This document shows positions 38,501 to 49,064 of a stretch of 64,000 nucleotides of DNA, one piece after another (position 1 is the stretch's first letter; each line of letters starts with the position of its first letter). The DNA is from Ciona savignyi (Eukaryota > Chordata > Ascidiacea > Phlebobranchia > Cionidae), in NCBI GenBank assembly GCA_000149265.1, contig CH003212.1:14783-78782 (forward strand), in the 5' to 3' direction. The notes beneath the pieces are model-generated. The model made no database searches, had not been told where the DNA came from, and saw only the letters and a list, made by a program, of their open reading frames with translations. A program made the translations under genes and the position numbers.

Positions 38501-39248
38501 TGAAGTCTTTAACATCTAAAAATCAAGAATTTAAAATTATTCTATTGGACAACTCTCAAAAAGATGCTGTCAACATAAAACTATGGTTCTGAAACTTTAT
38601 TGGTGTATGTGATCTTGTTAACCACTTCTTAAACAAATATTTATTCGACAAAACTTCTGCATTAAAATACTTAAAGCCTCAAATTATCTAAACAAATTAA
38701 AATTGACTCAGCTGACTATTCATAAACACTTTTCAGTAAAAGTAAAACAGAAAAAGTAATAATATAATTTTATTTTGCCACATTTATCTTTTTTGTCATC
38801 CCATATTTATTAACACTGTAAATGATGGCAGATCATATTTCCCTTAAAATGCTGAGCAATTGTGTTATTTAACCCCGATATTTATTGTTAGAGGGATAAC
38901 TTATTTGATATTTTTTATGTTTTTTACTTAAATAGTTTGCAAAAAGAAAGTGCACGTAGCAACGTCTACTAAGTTCTTTGTCTGGATGGGTTTTTGGTTA
39001 TCTGTCAACCCACTACAAATAAGCTAAGTGACAGAAAAAAATGAATAAAATAGATCTCATTTTTACCCACTTGAACTATGCAAAAATACAAGCACCTTTT
39101 TGTTCAAAGTATATGTAATGGTCAATCAAGCCATGGTTTTCAAATAAAGTTGTAACTTTTCCGTGAATTGTTTTATGTTCTTTGGTTGAGATTGAAACAC
39201 TGGCTATTTCACAATTACCAGAAAATGTAGAAAGCAGAATCCCATCTT
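26567..39248 (-). CDS. MOV10L1: MOV10L1-type RNA helicase, 5' end missing, gap in motif I
   Basis: UPF1-like RNA helicase; mammalian MOV10L1 feeds precursor transcripts into the piRNA pathway in germ cells. Nineteen coding exons, 5' to 3': 39096-39248, 38362-38515, 37912-38046, 36547-36686, 36205-36309, 35730-35841, 34869-35011, 33853-34005, 33290-33495, 33137-33217, 32777-32900 (enters the gap), 32164-32337, 31702-31917, 30934-31092, 30308-30391, 29777-29866, 29194-29388, 27152-27373, 26567-26656. Phases agree at every junction outside the gap. Motifs: GPPGTG beside the gap, [57 protein letters not shown] and [12 protein letters not shown]. The N-terminal half repeats a [24 protein letters not shown] module and ends with YMPWKGDW and SWRATEMHL, favouring MOV10L1 over MOV10. 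The C-terminal [19 protein letters not shown] also fits. The first exon(s) were not identified; about 912 codons are visible (human 1211). Confidence 0.92.
26722..27010 (-). repeat. Full-length SINE in the last MOV10L1 intron
   Basis: Minus strand, from head to tail: GGTGGGTTGGTGCATCACC, GATTCGAAACTATTC, CTAGTCGGTTGAGTCC, TGGGCAAGGCATTTA, GGATTAATAGGTTCTACTAG, CCTGGTAACCCGACGGTGTG, GGTAATGGGACGATTATCC and TTCCCATTTACAGGGATAAA, ending in a GATAT-rich tail near 26720. Confidence 0.85.
27630..27735 (-). repeat. Partial SINE in a MOV10L1 intron
   Basis: Minus strand fragment with GTTGGATCGATAATGG, TAGGTTGTGTCCTCGGGCTA, GGCACATGGGGTAAATCACC and ATTCTAGGGTTCTACTAAAA. Head and tail are both missing. 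Confidence 0.55.
27977..29021 (+). mobile_element. Non-autonomous hAT-type transposon with intact 8-bp duplication
   Basis: The left end CGGCGGTTCCCAAACT and right end AGTTTGGGAACCGCTG are inverted repeats. The element is flanked by the perfect direct repeat TCTTACAC (27969-27976 and 29022-29029). An 8-bp target duplication and a CAGNGGTTCC-CAAACT terminus are hallmarks of hAT elements. At 1045 bp with no transposase ORF it is a non-autonomous copy. It lies in an intron of MOV10L1 and carries a second element inside it. Confidence 0.9.
28160..28710. mobile_element. MITE nested inside the hAT element
   Basis: Ends TAAGCCTATTTACATG and CATGTAAAGAGGCTTA are inverted repeats with one mismatch. 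Inside them, GCGATGCGAGTTAACTC (right) mirrors a GATGCGAGTTAACTCG stretch near the left end, making a long foldback of about 550 bp. The duplication is at most TTA/TA, so the superfamily is uncertain. Confidence 0.75.
29470..29755 (+). repeat. Full-length SINE in a MOV10L1 intron
   Basis: Contains head TCTGGTGGTTAAGTACATAG, GAAGGGTTGCATGCTCGAAA, TTTAGTTGTGTCC, TAGGCAAGGCAC, GGATTAATGGGTTCTAGTAA, ACACACTGCAATAGCTGC, GGTGATCTGATGATTGCCG and a TTCACGTGGATAAACATAAA end, 22 bp before the MOV10L1 exon at 29777. Confidence 0.85.
30683..30809 (+). repeat. Dispersed repeat family 2, copy 2
   Basis: Matches the copy at 19101-19221 in the order GAGTGTCA, AACCACCATTTATAAAAACC, TTTTGACTG, ATATGTTCCTGCATGCAGAA and CCTCGGATTTTTTATACAA. 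Confidence 0.6.
31365..31560 (-). repeat. Partial SINE in a MOV10L1 intron
   Basis: Minus strand shows CTAGTCGGTTTCCCTTATGC, GGAGATCACTTAAACAACCC, ATTGGGTCTTTCTAAAAT and ACACTGCAATATC. This is the middle of the family, diverged. Confidence 0.5.
32677..32776. other. Assembly gap (100 N) in MOV10L1
   Basis: Exactly 100 N, the usual placeholder for a gap of unknown size. It removes the end of the exon coding for helicase motif I, its donor site and part of the intron. The exon sequence just to the right (32777-32810) carries two apparent one-base deletions, consistent with poor read quality at a contig end. Confidence 0.95.
34115..34395 (-). repeat. Full-length SINE with a GGATA tail in a MOV10L1 intron
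   Basis: Minus strand shows a TAGTCAGGTGGTTTAGTGCC head, GAAAGGTTTAAGTTTTAAAA, CTAGCTAGTCAATTGTGTCC, TTGGTCAAGGCAC, GAACCCAACGAATTTATGAG, ACACATTGCAATAGCTCC and TTCCCATTCACAGCGATAAA. It ends in a TATCCTATCC microsatellite near 34095-34120. Confidence 0.85.
35048..35348 (+). mobile_element. Short hAT-type MITE with perfect 8-bp duplication
   Basis: Ends CAGGAATGTCCAACATT and AGGTTGGACATGCCTG are inverted repeats. The flanks carry the perfect 8-bp direct repeat ATTTAAAG (35040-35047 and 35349-35356). Internal GTGGGCCGCA phrases recur at both ends. At 301 bp and noncoding it is a non-autonomous hAT copy, in the MOV10L1 intron between exons 34869-35011 and 35730-35841. Confidence 0.92.
37018..37041. 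repeat. (TA)n microsatellite
   Basis: A run of alternating T and A about 24 bp long in a MOV10L1 intron. Shorter runs occur near 6910, 7975 and 51100. Confidence 0.9.
37570..37800 (+). repeat. Diverged SINE in a MOV10L1 intron
   Basis: Shows TTGTTTCGAAACCGACCGCT, TTAGTCATTTGGGTCCTTGG, CCGAACCCAATGTGTTAATA, ACATTGCAATAGCTTCAGTG and a GGTGGTAGGCAAAGTACTG block in family order. Confidence 0.65.
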
Positions 39249-41248
39249 CTAAAAATAGAGATGTTAAGTTACGCTATATATAATGTAAGTTTAAGGTTGT
39301 GATCGGTGCATTGATTAAGCTTTGCTTTATTCTACCATATCGGTGAACCAAAAAAATGAGTATAAAAAAAGTTCTGCGCATATTTCTTACAAGATCTCAA
39401 AATGATCCGCTTAAAGTGATGACTCCATAGCAAAAAAAGGATCTGCAAGGAATAAGGCAAGCAGAACAAAACAAACAAAAAGCAAAAGTGTTCTAGAATA
39501 AGGGTAACTTATTATCATTTAATATAAATAACAAATAGATAAATAAATATAAAAGTAAATCAATAAAAAATGACACACATCGTTCTGTTTTATTGTAAAT
39601 TTGACAACAAATTAAACATGGTTTTTAGTAGGTTTACATGTCTCTTTTTCAGCTTTCAATTTAGTATCAAAGATTCTGCTTTGTGTTTCCATCGTAGAAA
39701 CAAAAAAATAAACTAAACTACATACATAATAAATTTAATAAAACAACCAAAGGTATATTGTATTTCAACCTTTTTCTGGTTTTATGGAATGAAACCATTC
39801 CAAAAAGTTTTCATAATCTTCCATGTGAAAGTCAAGATGGTTGGATGAAGACTTTTGAAGTTGAAACACAGATATTGCCTTTAAAATGCAATGTTCTATT
39901 AACTTCAACATGCTTGTGTTTATGTCTACTTAAACAAACCTAATCAATCTGTAATGTATATATATAGAGAAAATTCTAAATATATACAAGACTCTATGAA
40001 AATTAAAGTCCATAAAATATGAGGATTAAAAAGGGTGTAATTAACCCGAATTTATATGTAAATTAAACAAAATAAGACGGTACCTCTGATTACAACAGGA
40101 TCAGTCAGCAGCTTACCGAAAGGTTGTGGGTCGAAAACAGCTGTGGCTACACCATTAATGGGGATAATAAAGTAACATGATGTACCTTATAAACGTTAAC
40201 ATGGTATGGATAACACGATGTAGTCACATACACATAAATTGAAATTTTGTAGTTTGATCAAGGGGGAATTCCCTAGATTAGTGAAGGTTTTAGGGTTTTA
40301 TTTTCTAGCAATCACATAAGTTCGCTGACCAACAACACAAAACAGCCAGCGTTCATTTTCAATTACAAGTTATTAAGTATTCGGTTAACTGTAATTATGC
40401 ACGTATAAATTAATTTTGAACTGTACATATATAAAAAATGGTAACTCGGGGTCCCTTCAGTTTATGCTTGCAGACACAAAACTGTAATATTACGATCAGG
40501 TAAAAACATGATACAATGTACGACCCAACGATGGGCGCAAGGTAATCTGAAGATTGCTTCTTTCGCGTTTTCTCATTCACGATAATAAAATGTATATATA
40601 ATATCCCATAGCCTACTTAAACTCAGAACCCGATTGCATAACGCCCTTATATCTAAATATCTATTTCAAAATGTAATAATATCCTAGTACTCTGTAGAGT
40701 ACTATAGTAGTAGGTACTATTACGTTAAAAATATGCATAATTTTTTCAATGAATATAAAAAGTTAAAATTGTGTATAATTTTATCAATGATACTTTTTAT
40801 AATCATTGATTTTACCAAAAAGGTTGCAAAATTACTGGGGAGTAACCTCGCAGAAAGGGGAATACCCCTTTAGTCCAGGTATTTTTTCTTATTTATTTAT
40901 GGCTAAAGCATAGAGTAAAACTATACTCTATGGTTTAAGTTTTAGGTGTAAGAAGTAATATTTTAACATAGTTATAATTATACTTACTTTATCTTTGTTT
41001 TTAATATCAATTACCATATCGGTTGGCGGCAGCCGGCAGCCATGTAAATGCCAGTCTGAGATAAGTGTAAGATTTGTAATATTAATCTTTTAAATTAGGA
41101 TCTTCTGTTATGCAGCATCGATGTATATGGTTTGATTTATAAATAATTATATGTAAAATTGAATTTCTATATTTCCATTGTTTATTAATAATGTTTGTTA
41201 TTCAGGAATCGATGCTGTGCTGCATTGTTCTGTTAACTTCTGGTAAAT
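39249..41248. other. Divergent region between MOV10L1 and CCDC149
   Basis: Must contain the missing 5' exon(s) of MOV10L1 (minus) and the CCDC149 promoter (plus). A minus-strand ATG at 41041-41043 opens MAAGCRQPI and reaches a GTAATT donor at about 41014, but its phase does not fit the next known exon, so it is only a candidate. A minus-strand segment at about 39395-39446 has fine splice sites but puts stops in frame. SINE fragments lie at about 40105-40150 and 40490-40590. Confidence 0.4.
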
Positions 41249-44200
41249 ATGTCTAGACGCGAAAGAAACAACTCAGAATGGCAAGCACTTATCGCAGAGG
41301 TAGGTACTTTATAAATATCCTGTTAATAACAACAACCTATAGTGTTATTATTCCGGTAGCTTTGTATCCAAGAGATAAGGACAGAGTTCATAACCATAAA
41401 TGTGCTTTATTCGATCACAACCCTCACCACTATTGTAGTGGTTGTCCTAGACAAGTGCTTTATAAGCATTGGTTTGATGCAGTACTTTCATAAATAGTGG
41501 TAAGATCAAATATTAAAAAAAAATGTTGCAATGGCTTCAGCAACCTGACTATGTGATACTGTCATCACAGGAGTGGCGCCTCAAAGGGAGGCTTGAAAGG
41601 ATGTTTATAGTGATGCACTGGTGATGGAAAAATTCAGTGATTATTGTATTACCGAAAATTATCTGGTTTACTATTGCAATGTGTTAAATACAATAGAAAC
41701 ATTGCTACAATTTGTGTACAACATATTAAGCCATAGGGTTGCAGAAACATTCACTTGCTCAAAGTCACAAATGCCCAAATCATAGCTAAGATTGCTTCCA
41801 CCGCATTTTGGCCGGTGGTTCAATGCATTACTAATGATCTCACAGAATAATCAAGTAAATTTGACAAACTTTATAACCTAGCCCTACTTGTATTAATAAA
41901 ACATTTTATTCAGCACCAAATTTTCAAGAGAAAGCTTCAAAGCAAGAGTGAAGCTTTGCTGATTATATCCCAAGATTTGGAAACCGCACAAAAAGAGCGT
42001 GACCAGTTTAAACTTATGGCAGAAAAACTGCAAGAACGTTGTCAGGTCTAATACTTTTTTTCATTTTAGATAAATAATACAGGAAACTGTAGTTCACTAA
42101 TTATAGATTATCACTAAAAATGGAAAAGTCTAAATATTTTTTTAAACTTTTCCATTAGTAGTAATTCATGAGACCTATCAATTAAACATGAAAAACACAG
42201 TAAAAGTTTGTACTGCATTCCCAAATGTTTTTTAAAAACAAGTTACCAGTAATTTTTATTTTTAGCACCATTTAACCATATTTTTTACAAATAATTATCA
42301 AAGTTATAGACAAATCAAAAAATATTATTTCCTGAAGTAGTCAGAATTTTACATTAAAACTATCGAAAATCACTCAATTCGGTGCAATAGACTACAGACC
42401 ATCAAAATATTGTAGAATTGAGACAATCCACAAGCTTAAATGGTATGTCCTTGGACAGGGCACTAGTCTGACATCACCTGAACCTACTGGAGTTATGGAT
42501 TGTCCTATATCTAAAAGAAGGTCAGAACATATACAACACATTGCGATACAATAGTGGGCATGAGGTGATCTGACAATCGTCTATGTAATAACACCTACTT
42601 GCTTATTCACATGGTAATCTGATTTTTACCCGTTTGGTATCTCTTCTGCGTTTTTCTATTAGGGATAAATCTTGAATATCCCATCTTACGCTACCATATA
42701 CGACATACTAACACTAATTACCATTTAACACTGAAGACTGTGGTAGTAAATAACTCAAACATATGTATGCTTAGTAATTCATATCATATTGTTATAGTAT
42801 TTACAATAGGATTCAAAATTCTATATACGAAATATATTATTCTAGTAAATTTTAGAATTCATAATTATCACATATTGTTCATCCCTGTATATACATAATT
42901 ATATGATATATCATACTATTATTTATGGCTGAGACTGTTACATTGTATTGCAGGCATTGAAAAGGCAGCAGGCAGACTTTTCGATGCTGAGTGACAAAAC
43001 AAAACTGATTCGTATTCTACGTGATACAAAGAATCAAAAGTTAGGCCATCAACGGCACAGTGAAATGTTGCAGCAGAAACTCAACGAAGCACTTGGAGAC
43101 ATGAAGGTGTCTAAACCAACATGACATCATTGCATATTTTAAATTATGGTTCCTTTCAAAACCTTAAATAACACTACTTCGAGTAACGTAAGGTGTCAAT
43201 TGCTGTCGGCCTTGGCGTTTCATACTTTTTACATTTTATAATTTGCCATCAGGCAATTCTTATAAGGCTAAACCAAAAACTAATGTGTATAAATCTATGC
43301 CATGTGAACTAACACATTTAAAAGTTTTATCTTACTGGAAAATTTTTTAATCCAGCTCCTGTCAAAATGTCAGCTGTTGGATCAAAGTTTTTGTTTGATG
43401 CCTTTAGGGAGGGTACTTTACACAAGTGGATTCATTATAGCTTCTTTATGTCCAAATATGCTAGAGTCTTTTTTTATTTTAGAATGGGGAAACCATGGAA
43501 CAACACAGAAATTTTATGGGGAAGCCACTGACTAACTCTTTCTTATTTAAAACTTATATAACCACAAAAGTGTAGAAAATTTTCTGTTGGATTTTTCTCC
43601 TAAAGTTAACCTTAGACTTGTTCCAATTGATAAAATAAAGGCTTGTAAGGAGCATGTTTTTACAGTGTGGGTAAATCCATTTTGGTTAAAACAGTAAAAA
43701 TGACTTCTGCACCTATGGACCATATTAGCTAACATATCATTTGGCTGGTTAAATATTCCTTGAGCTCACAACCCTATCTGTAAGATTTTGGACTGTAATT
43801 TTTTTTACTGATATGTGTGGAGGGATTCAACAACTGCTTGTTTAAATGAGCATTACAAATCGTTAAGGAAATGGTCAGTAGGACCAATTTTGTCAGACAG
43901 ATTAGTCTTGTGTTTTGCCTTTGCAATAGCTCTAGTAACCCAATAGTGGGTGCTAGGTAATCTGAAAATTACTGTGTGTGAATGCTTATTGCTTTTTTCA
44001 TTTACAAGGATAAACATGAACATCCTATTCTATCATACTGACTAAATTGAGCACAATCGACATACTTTATTTTCGATCATTAATCATGGTAGTTTTGATA
44101 ATATTGCATGGAAAATTACATCTTACAATTTTGAGTCAAAACATGAAGCTAAAATAATACTATATAATCTAAAATGTCTCAATATAAAAATTAGTTTTTT

Positions 44201-47200
44201 TCTAAAATTATATTTATTGCTCAGTCATACATTTCTCCCCAACTTACAAAGGTAATAATTTCATTAAGTTTCAGCTTGTGTAATAATTCAGGTCAGTTTG
44301 ACATCAATTGGAAATAGCAGCATCAGCGCGCTCTCGTGGTATTCAAGATACTTCAGCTGCTTGTTAACAGCGGTTGTGTCCTTAATCTTAACAGACAAAT
44401 CATGAACTCAGGGAATAAATGTTTTTTTTAAGGAATAATTACCTTTGTAGTAATATTCTCTTGCATGTTTGCGAGGCATTCTGACAAGGAAAAAAGTGTA
44501 TTGCACACTAAATTAGAGTAGTTCTAGAAGGAACCATGTATAACATTTGCCATTTCCCAAGTAATGACATAAGTATCTACCTGTCATTATTCTAATTGTA
44601 AATGTTTGGATTGTAGCTTTTGAGGGAAAAATTTGCTCGGCATAGAGTTGGAGATGAAGGCATTGGAGCACGACATTTTCCAGTTCACGAACGGGAAAAA
44701 TTAGTCTGCGAGCTTGAACAAGCACAGCAACAGGTTTGTACTAATAAATCTTAAAATAAAAATACACTTTAATTAAAAACACTTTAAGATTATTTTAACA
44801 AAAACTGATCAGTACCAAAGTTACTCCTGGGTAATTAGAAAATAATTGTTTGTGAACCTCGTCCTGTGAAACCACATGGTGGGTAACCCAGGATAGCGAG
44901 TCCACAATTACTCTATGCAAAGGGAACGACAACAGAGCAATAGATATGCAGTGCTGTAGTTGATTTGCAATATTTTAATTGTTCAACTTCCTCCAAAAAA
45001 ATTTAATGTTAGGACGAAAAAAATAATTTTCTATTTGTGGGGTAATGAGTTGTTACCAATTTTTTTTAAATTGACTGAATACAGTTATAGTACTTATCGG
45101 TGTAAAGTTAGGGCTTATTTAACTAAAAATCCTACTGGATACGACTTAACATACCATGATTTTATTGTTTTTTTGAGCAGAGTGAAAATTGGTACAGAGA
45201 ATATGTTAGTCAGACAGAAGCAACATCTGACGCCAAGCAAGATACTGAAACTTACCGATTAAAAGCTGAACGATTAAACGAAGAACTGAACCAAATACTA
45301 TCTGGTGATAAATCCCGTATTGTAGATATTGATGCATTGTGCACAGAAAATAGGTGAGATTATTAAAACTGTTATTGTATGTATGCCCAAATTGGAGATT
45401 GATGGATTTTGTTTGTTTAGTGAAAACATGTAGCATAAGTGCAGTTTTTTCCTTATAATTGAATGTTTTCCAACCTATGTTTACTGTAACTTTCTCCTAC
45501 TGTAACACTTTACATTTTGTTTTTTGAGGTTTTAAGCCTGTATGGGGATTGGATATGATAAAAAAATCAGAATAAATAAGTTTTAGTATTACCGGTTTAT
45601 ATTATATTATGTTAGTATAAAGGGTTGTGTGATACAGTTGGGATGGAACAACACAGAAATTGTATTTCCTTCTGTTGTATTTCCATTACAGAAATTGTAT
45701 TTCCCCAAAATCAGCTGGTTAAATAATGTCCGCTCAGTGGCTTAGCCATGGACACAACCATCAGCAACTGTTTATGATTATGCTTAGGTATTATAAAATG
45801 AGTTCAAAAGTAAATATGTTTTAAACCATTTTAATGCTATATTAACTAAAATGTTTAAAACGTTTGGGTCCCAGATCTCTCAAAATACAGTTAAAATAAC
45901 ATTGATTGCTGTTTTTTTTTGCTCAGCTTAAAATATGCAGAACTAGCTGGTGTTAAAACTTTTTCCATTAGACAAGTAATAAACAAATAAATTTTTAATA
46001 ATTATTAATGCTTTATATTTATATATATAATATTGCCTACTTATTTTTATTCTGATATTTTCATTTTCAGGTACCTTCAGGAACGTATCAGTCAATGTCA
46101 AAAAGAGAAAAACACGTTGCATGCTCAAGTAAATAAATATAAGGTAACTGGTCTATACAGTCCTCGAAATTCGTTTGCGGAGTCCACGGCAAAAAAAATG
46201 CCGTGGGAAATCATATAAACGTAAAAGCCCACGGCAAAATGCCGTGGATATATAACCGGAACTAAATAATCGCAAAATCCGGAGGTAAGTTTATTCTAAT
46301 TAGGGCTACGCCGCGCTTAAGGTGCGTTTGGACAAGAGCCAATTGCGCAATATTAGTCTGTAAGCTAAGGCACATGTCAAAAACACTTAACGCATACCCC
46401 GACCGCAAAATAATTATTTAAAGGTGCCTGTCATAAGACCGGCAACAAACAAACAGCGCCGGTCAAATTAAAAAAGCGCCGGTCAAACGGGCATTATTTC
46501 AAACTGTCGTAATTGTCGAGTATACATGACGTCACGCCGTTGTAATTTTCGATTTAACATTTGCTTGGGGATGCGTCTAAACGTCAACGTCCATTTAAAT
46601 ACGCGGTACGAGGCGGTAGACCCAACGCTAATACCTTATCACGCGTCCGCGGTGAAATCTGATTAATCGGCGCTTTTTAAGACAAGCTTTATCTATTACG
46701 CTCTTCGTGTTTTATTATTGGACGTGGTAACAAACATCATTGCTCTGCGGCAATAAGCCTAATTTCGTTCTTGTTTTAAATGTATATTTTGTGCGGAACA
46801 AGTTATTATAATAAACTTCCCCATTATTCAAGTTTAGATCGGTAAATTGTATCTTAATAAAGACCATTCACACGTTGATTGTCTGATGTAACAAAGCGTC
46901 TGTGAAACTATAAACGTGTTTTTAAAGGATAATCTTTAGTAAATAATAATAATAAAAGATATAATACAAAGCAGGAACCGCCGTCTCTGAAAACTATTAA
47001 TGCGCGTGTTATGTGAGGTAATTGTCAGCGCCGGTCAACATGACCGATGGAAGGTATAAAGCCCCGGTCACGATAGCTCAAGTGCCGGTCAAATGACCGA
47101 TGACCGACCGTTATTTTGCGGTCTGGGCCGATACCTATTGTTTAATTTGTAATCTCTGTATTTCTATTATATGAAAATACAACACATTGCAATAGCTCCA

Positions 47201-49064
47201 AAAAACTACAAATCCTAAATCCAACGTCAATTTTAGAATAGTAGGAAGCATCTATCTAGTTTGGACTGGATAATAATTCCAAAATAATAGAGGACTGCAG
47301 TTTAAAAGAAAAAAAATACAATAATACCAAATGAGGAAATACACGCGATTGCCAGACACACGCTCCATATATTTATCTAATTAAATTTGCCGAATTGTCA
47401 ACTCAGCAAATCGGCGTGCAACGATCAAAGGGACGTAGTCTCTCGGAGATTTGATTGACAGCTGGCTGCTAGCGTAATTGAATTTTAAGTTTCGAGTTTT
47501 GTGTTTGAACGTTGTAATTTCGCCGTGCGCTTTGAAACTATTTTATTTATATTTTGACAGTTTTTTTGCAATTATTAAGTTTTCTAAAGAAAAAACAATT
47601 ATTAATTGATCAAAAAAAACCCACGAGCCATTTTTTTTGCCGTGTAGGGACTTTTGTTAATTTTGGCAAAAAGTCCACGGGCAAACCCCACGGCAATTGG
47701 CCTTTTGCCGTGGCGAATTTCGAGGACTGTCTATATAGAAAGTTCTACACTACTACTTATTGCAATTTGTAAATGGAAAATTTTGGCGAACTCCTTTCAT
47801 TTATAATTGGCAGACAATTCTTATGTCTAAGAAAGCAGACACAGATGAATTGTTTCAACCAGGAAAATTAAGATCAGCTGGAGTAGTTGTTGCACCTAAA
47901 CAACTGAAACAAATGTTATTAAAAGGTAATTACATTTAATACATAGACCAACAACAAAGTATGTGTGGACCGGAAATGTTTTGTATTAACTCCGTTTTAT
48001 CATTTCCTGTGTGTTTGATTTTCAAAATCACATTCTCATAATTATTTAGATAGAATCTTATTTTCTGACATGGTTTGTAATTGTATAAAAATAGTCCTAA
48101 AAGAATAAAAAATATGTGCAAGACACTATGACAATTTTTCTTTGAATTAAATCACAAAAGTCTACCTATCTTATACAGAAGGTTAAACAACTAGGATGTT
48201 AAATTATATAGTAAAGGTGCTGATTAAATACTAAAAAGGGAGGGCCAATTTGACCAGCATTAATTAGCCTTTGAATGTGTTTTTAATCGCTTTGCTGTAA
48301 ATCATTTGAAAAAGCATCTAAAAACAGAAGAATAAAAACAGGACATCCCGATACTTTATTGTATTGTATACTAATTTCTATATGAAGGCCATATTTTAAC
48401 TTTCTTGCATATACGCCATCTAGGATACAAAAAATGTTGAGTCTTGATATCCATACACTTCATCGCATTTTGTTCTATGAATTAAATCATTTCTAAAATC
48501 ACACATTTTGTTTTTGTTAACATCACTTAAAAGATCAATCATTTTTTGTTAAATTTGAATCAAAAAATTATTTCCAGGTTTTAACGAAAACTCACCAGAG
48601 CGTGTGGCTGACTTGCAATCAATAATATCTGCTTTGCTGGAAACTATTAACGACAAAAACCTTGCTCTGCATCATTTAAGAAGCACAAACAAGTGAGTAA
48701 TATTTGTGATAGGTTTAATGACAATGTCGATAATTTTATATTTGATTTTAATTAGAATACTTGGAAAACGTGTTTCGGACTTGGAGAAAAAGCTGAAAAC
48801 ACTGGAAANNNNNNNNNNNNNNNNNNNNNNNNNNNNNNNNNNNNNNNNNNNNNNNNNNNNNNNNNNNNNNNNNNNNNNNNNNNNNNNNNNNNNNNNNNNN
48901 NNNNNNNNATTCAACATAATTATTAGTTTATTTTGCATAATACAGGAAGTACTTGTAAACCTGGCCATGGAATTCTGTATGACACTGGTGAGCTAACTAC
49001 AGAAACTCATTCAAAAGACCAAGAAACTGAGCAAAATACAACACTTGATGCAATCAGCGAATGA
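41249..49064 (+). CDS. CCDC149: CCDC149 coiled-coil protein, internal gap
   Basis: Long coiled-coil protein of unknown biochemical role; the family is conserved in animals. Exons: 41249-41299, 41914-42045, 42954-43106, 44617-44733, 45181-45353, 46071-46143, 47814-47925, 48578-48692, 48756 into the gap at 48809, and 48946-49064, with consistent phases up to the gap. Start MSRRERNNSEWQALIAE. Family signatures include LLREKFARHRVGDEGIGARH and FPVHEREKLV (exon 4), LNEELNQILSGDKSRIVDID and ALCTENRYLQERI (exons 5-6), SAGVVVAPKQLKQMLLK (exon 7), LLETINDKNLALHHLRSTNK (exon 8) and LGKRVSDLEKKLKTLE (exon 9). Each aligns by eye with human CCDC149. The last exon gives an acidic tail that ends TLDAISE then TGA. 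Intron 6 holds a 1.57-kb transposon. Poly(A) signals lie at 49600-49605 and 49734-49739. Confidence 0.92.
42410..42620 (+). repeat. Diverged SINE in CCDC149 intron 2
   Basis: Shows GGTATGTCCTTGGACAGGGC, ACATCACCTGAACCTACTGG, ACAACACATTGCGATA, GTGGGCATGAGGTGATCTGA and TGTAATAACACC. The head is eroded. Confidence 0.6.
43880..44020 (+). repeat. Partial SINE in CCDC149 intron 3
   Basis: Contains CAGACAGATTAGTCTTGTG, TTGCAATAGCTCTAGTAACC, GTGGGTGCTAGGTAATCTGA and a TTCATTTACAAGGATAAACA end. It looks internally deleted, with the head joined almost directly to the 3' half. Confidence 0.6.
46158..47729 (+). mobile_element. DNA transposon with 16-bp inverted repeats in CCDC149 intron 6
   Basis: Ends CAGTCCTCGAAATTCG and CGAATTTCGAGGACTG are perfect inverted repeats, flanked by the direct repeat TCTATA (46152-46157 and 47730-47735). 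Next to each end are foldback blocks built from CCACGGCA and TGCCGTGG. No transposase ORF is visible in the 1572 bp, so it is non-autonomous. A 6-bp duplication does not fit hAT (8 bp) or the other common superfamilies, so class is left open. Confidence 0.85.
46398..47127. mobile_element. Second element nested in the 46158-47729 transposon
   Basis: CCCGACCGCAAAATAA at the left mirrors TTATTTTGCGGTCTGGG at the right. Between them GCCGGTCA and TGACCGA phrases recur at both sides (46440-46490 and 47030-47110). This suggests a separate MITE of about 730 bp. No certain duplication was found. Confidence 0.55.
48809..48908. other. Assembly gap (100 N) in CCDC149
   Basis: Placeholder gap. It interrupts the exon starting at 48756 just after KLKTLE and may hide its donor and an intron. 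The next exon begins 38 bp to the right, with its own acceptor in view. Confidence 0.95.

Noticed and set aside
40105..40150. Minus-strand exon for MOV10L1 ending at a GTAAGC donor
   Set aside because: The segment matches the tRNA-like head of the SINE and has no start codon in frame.
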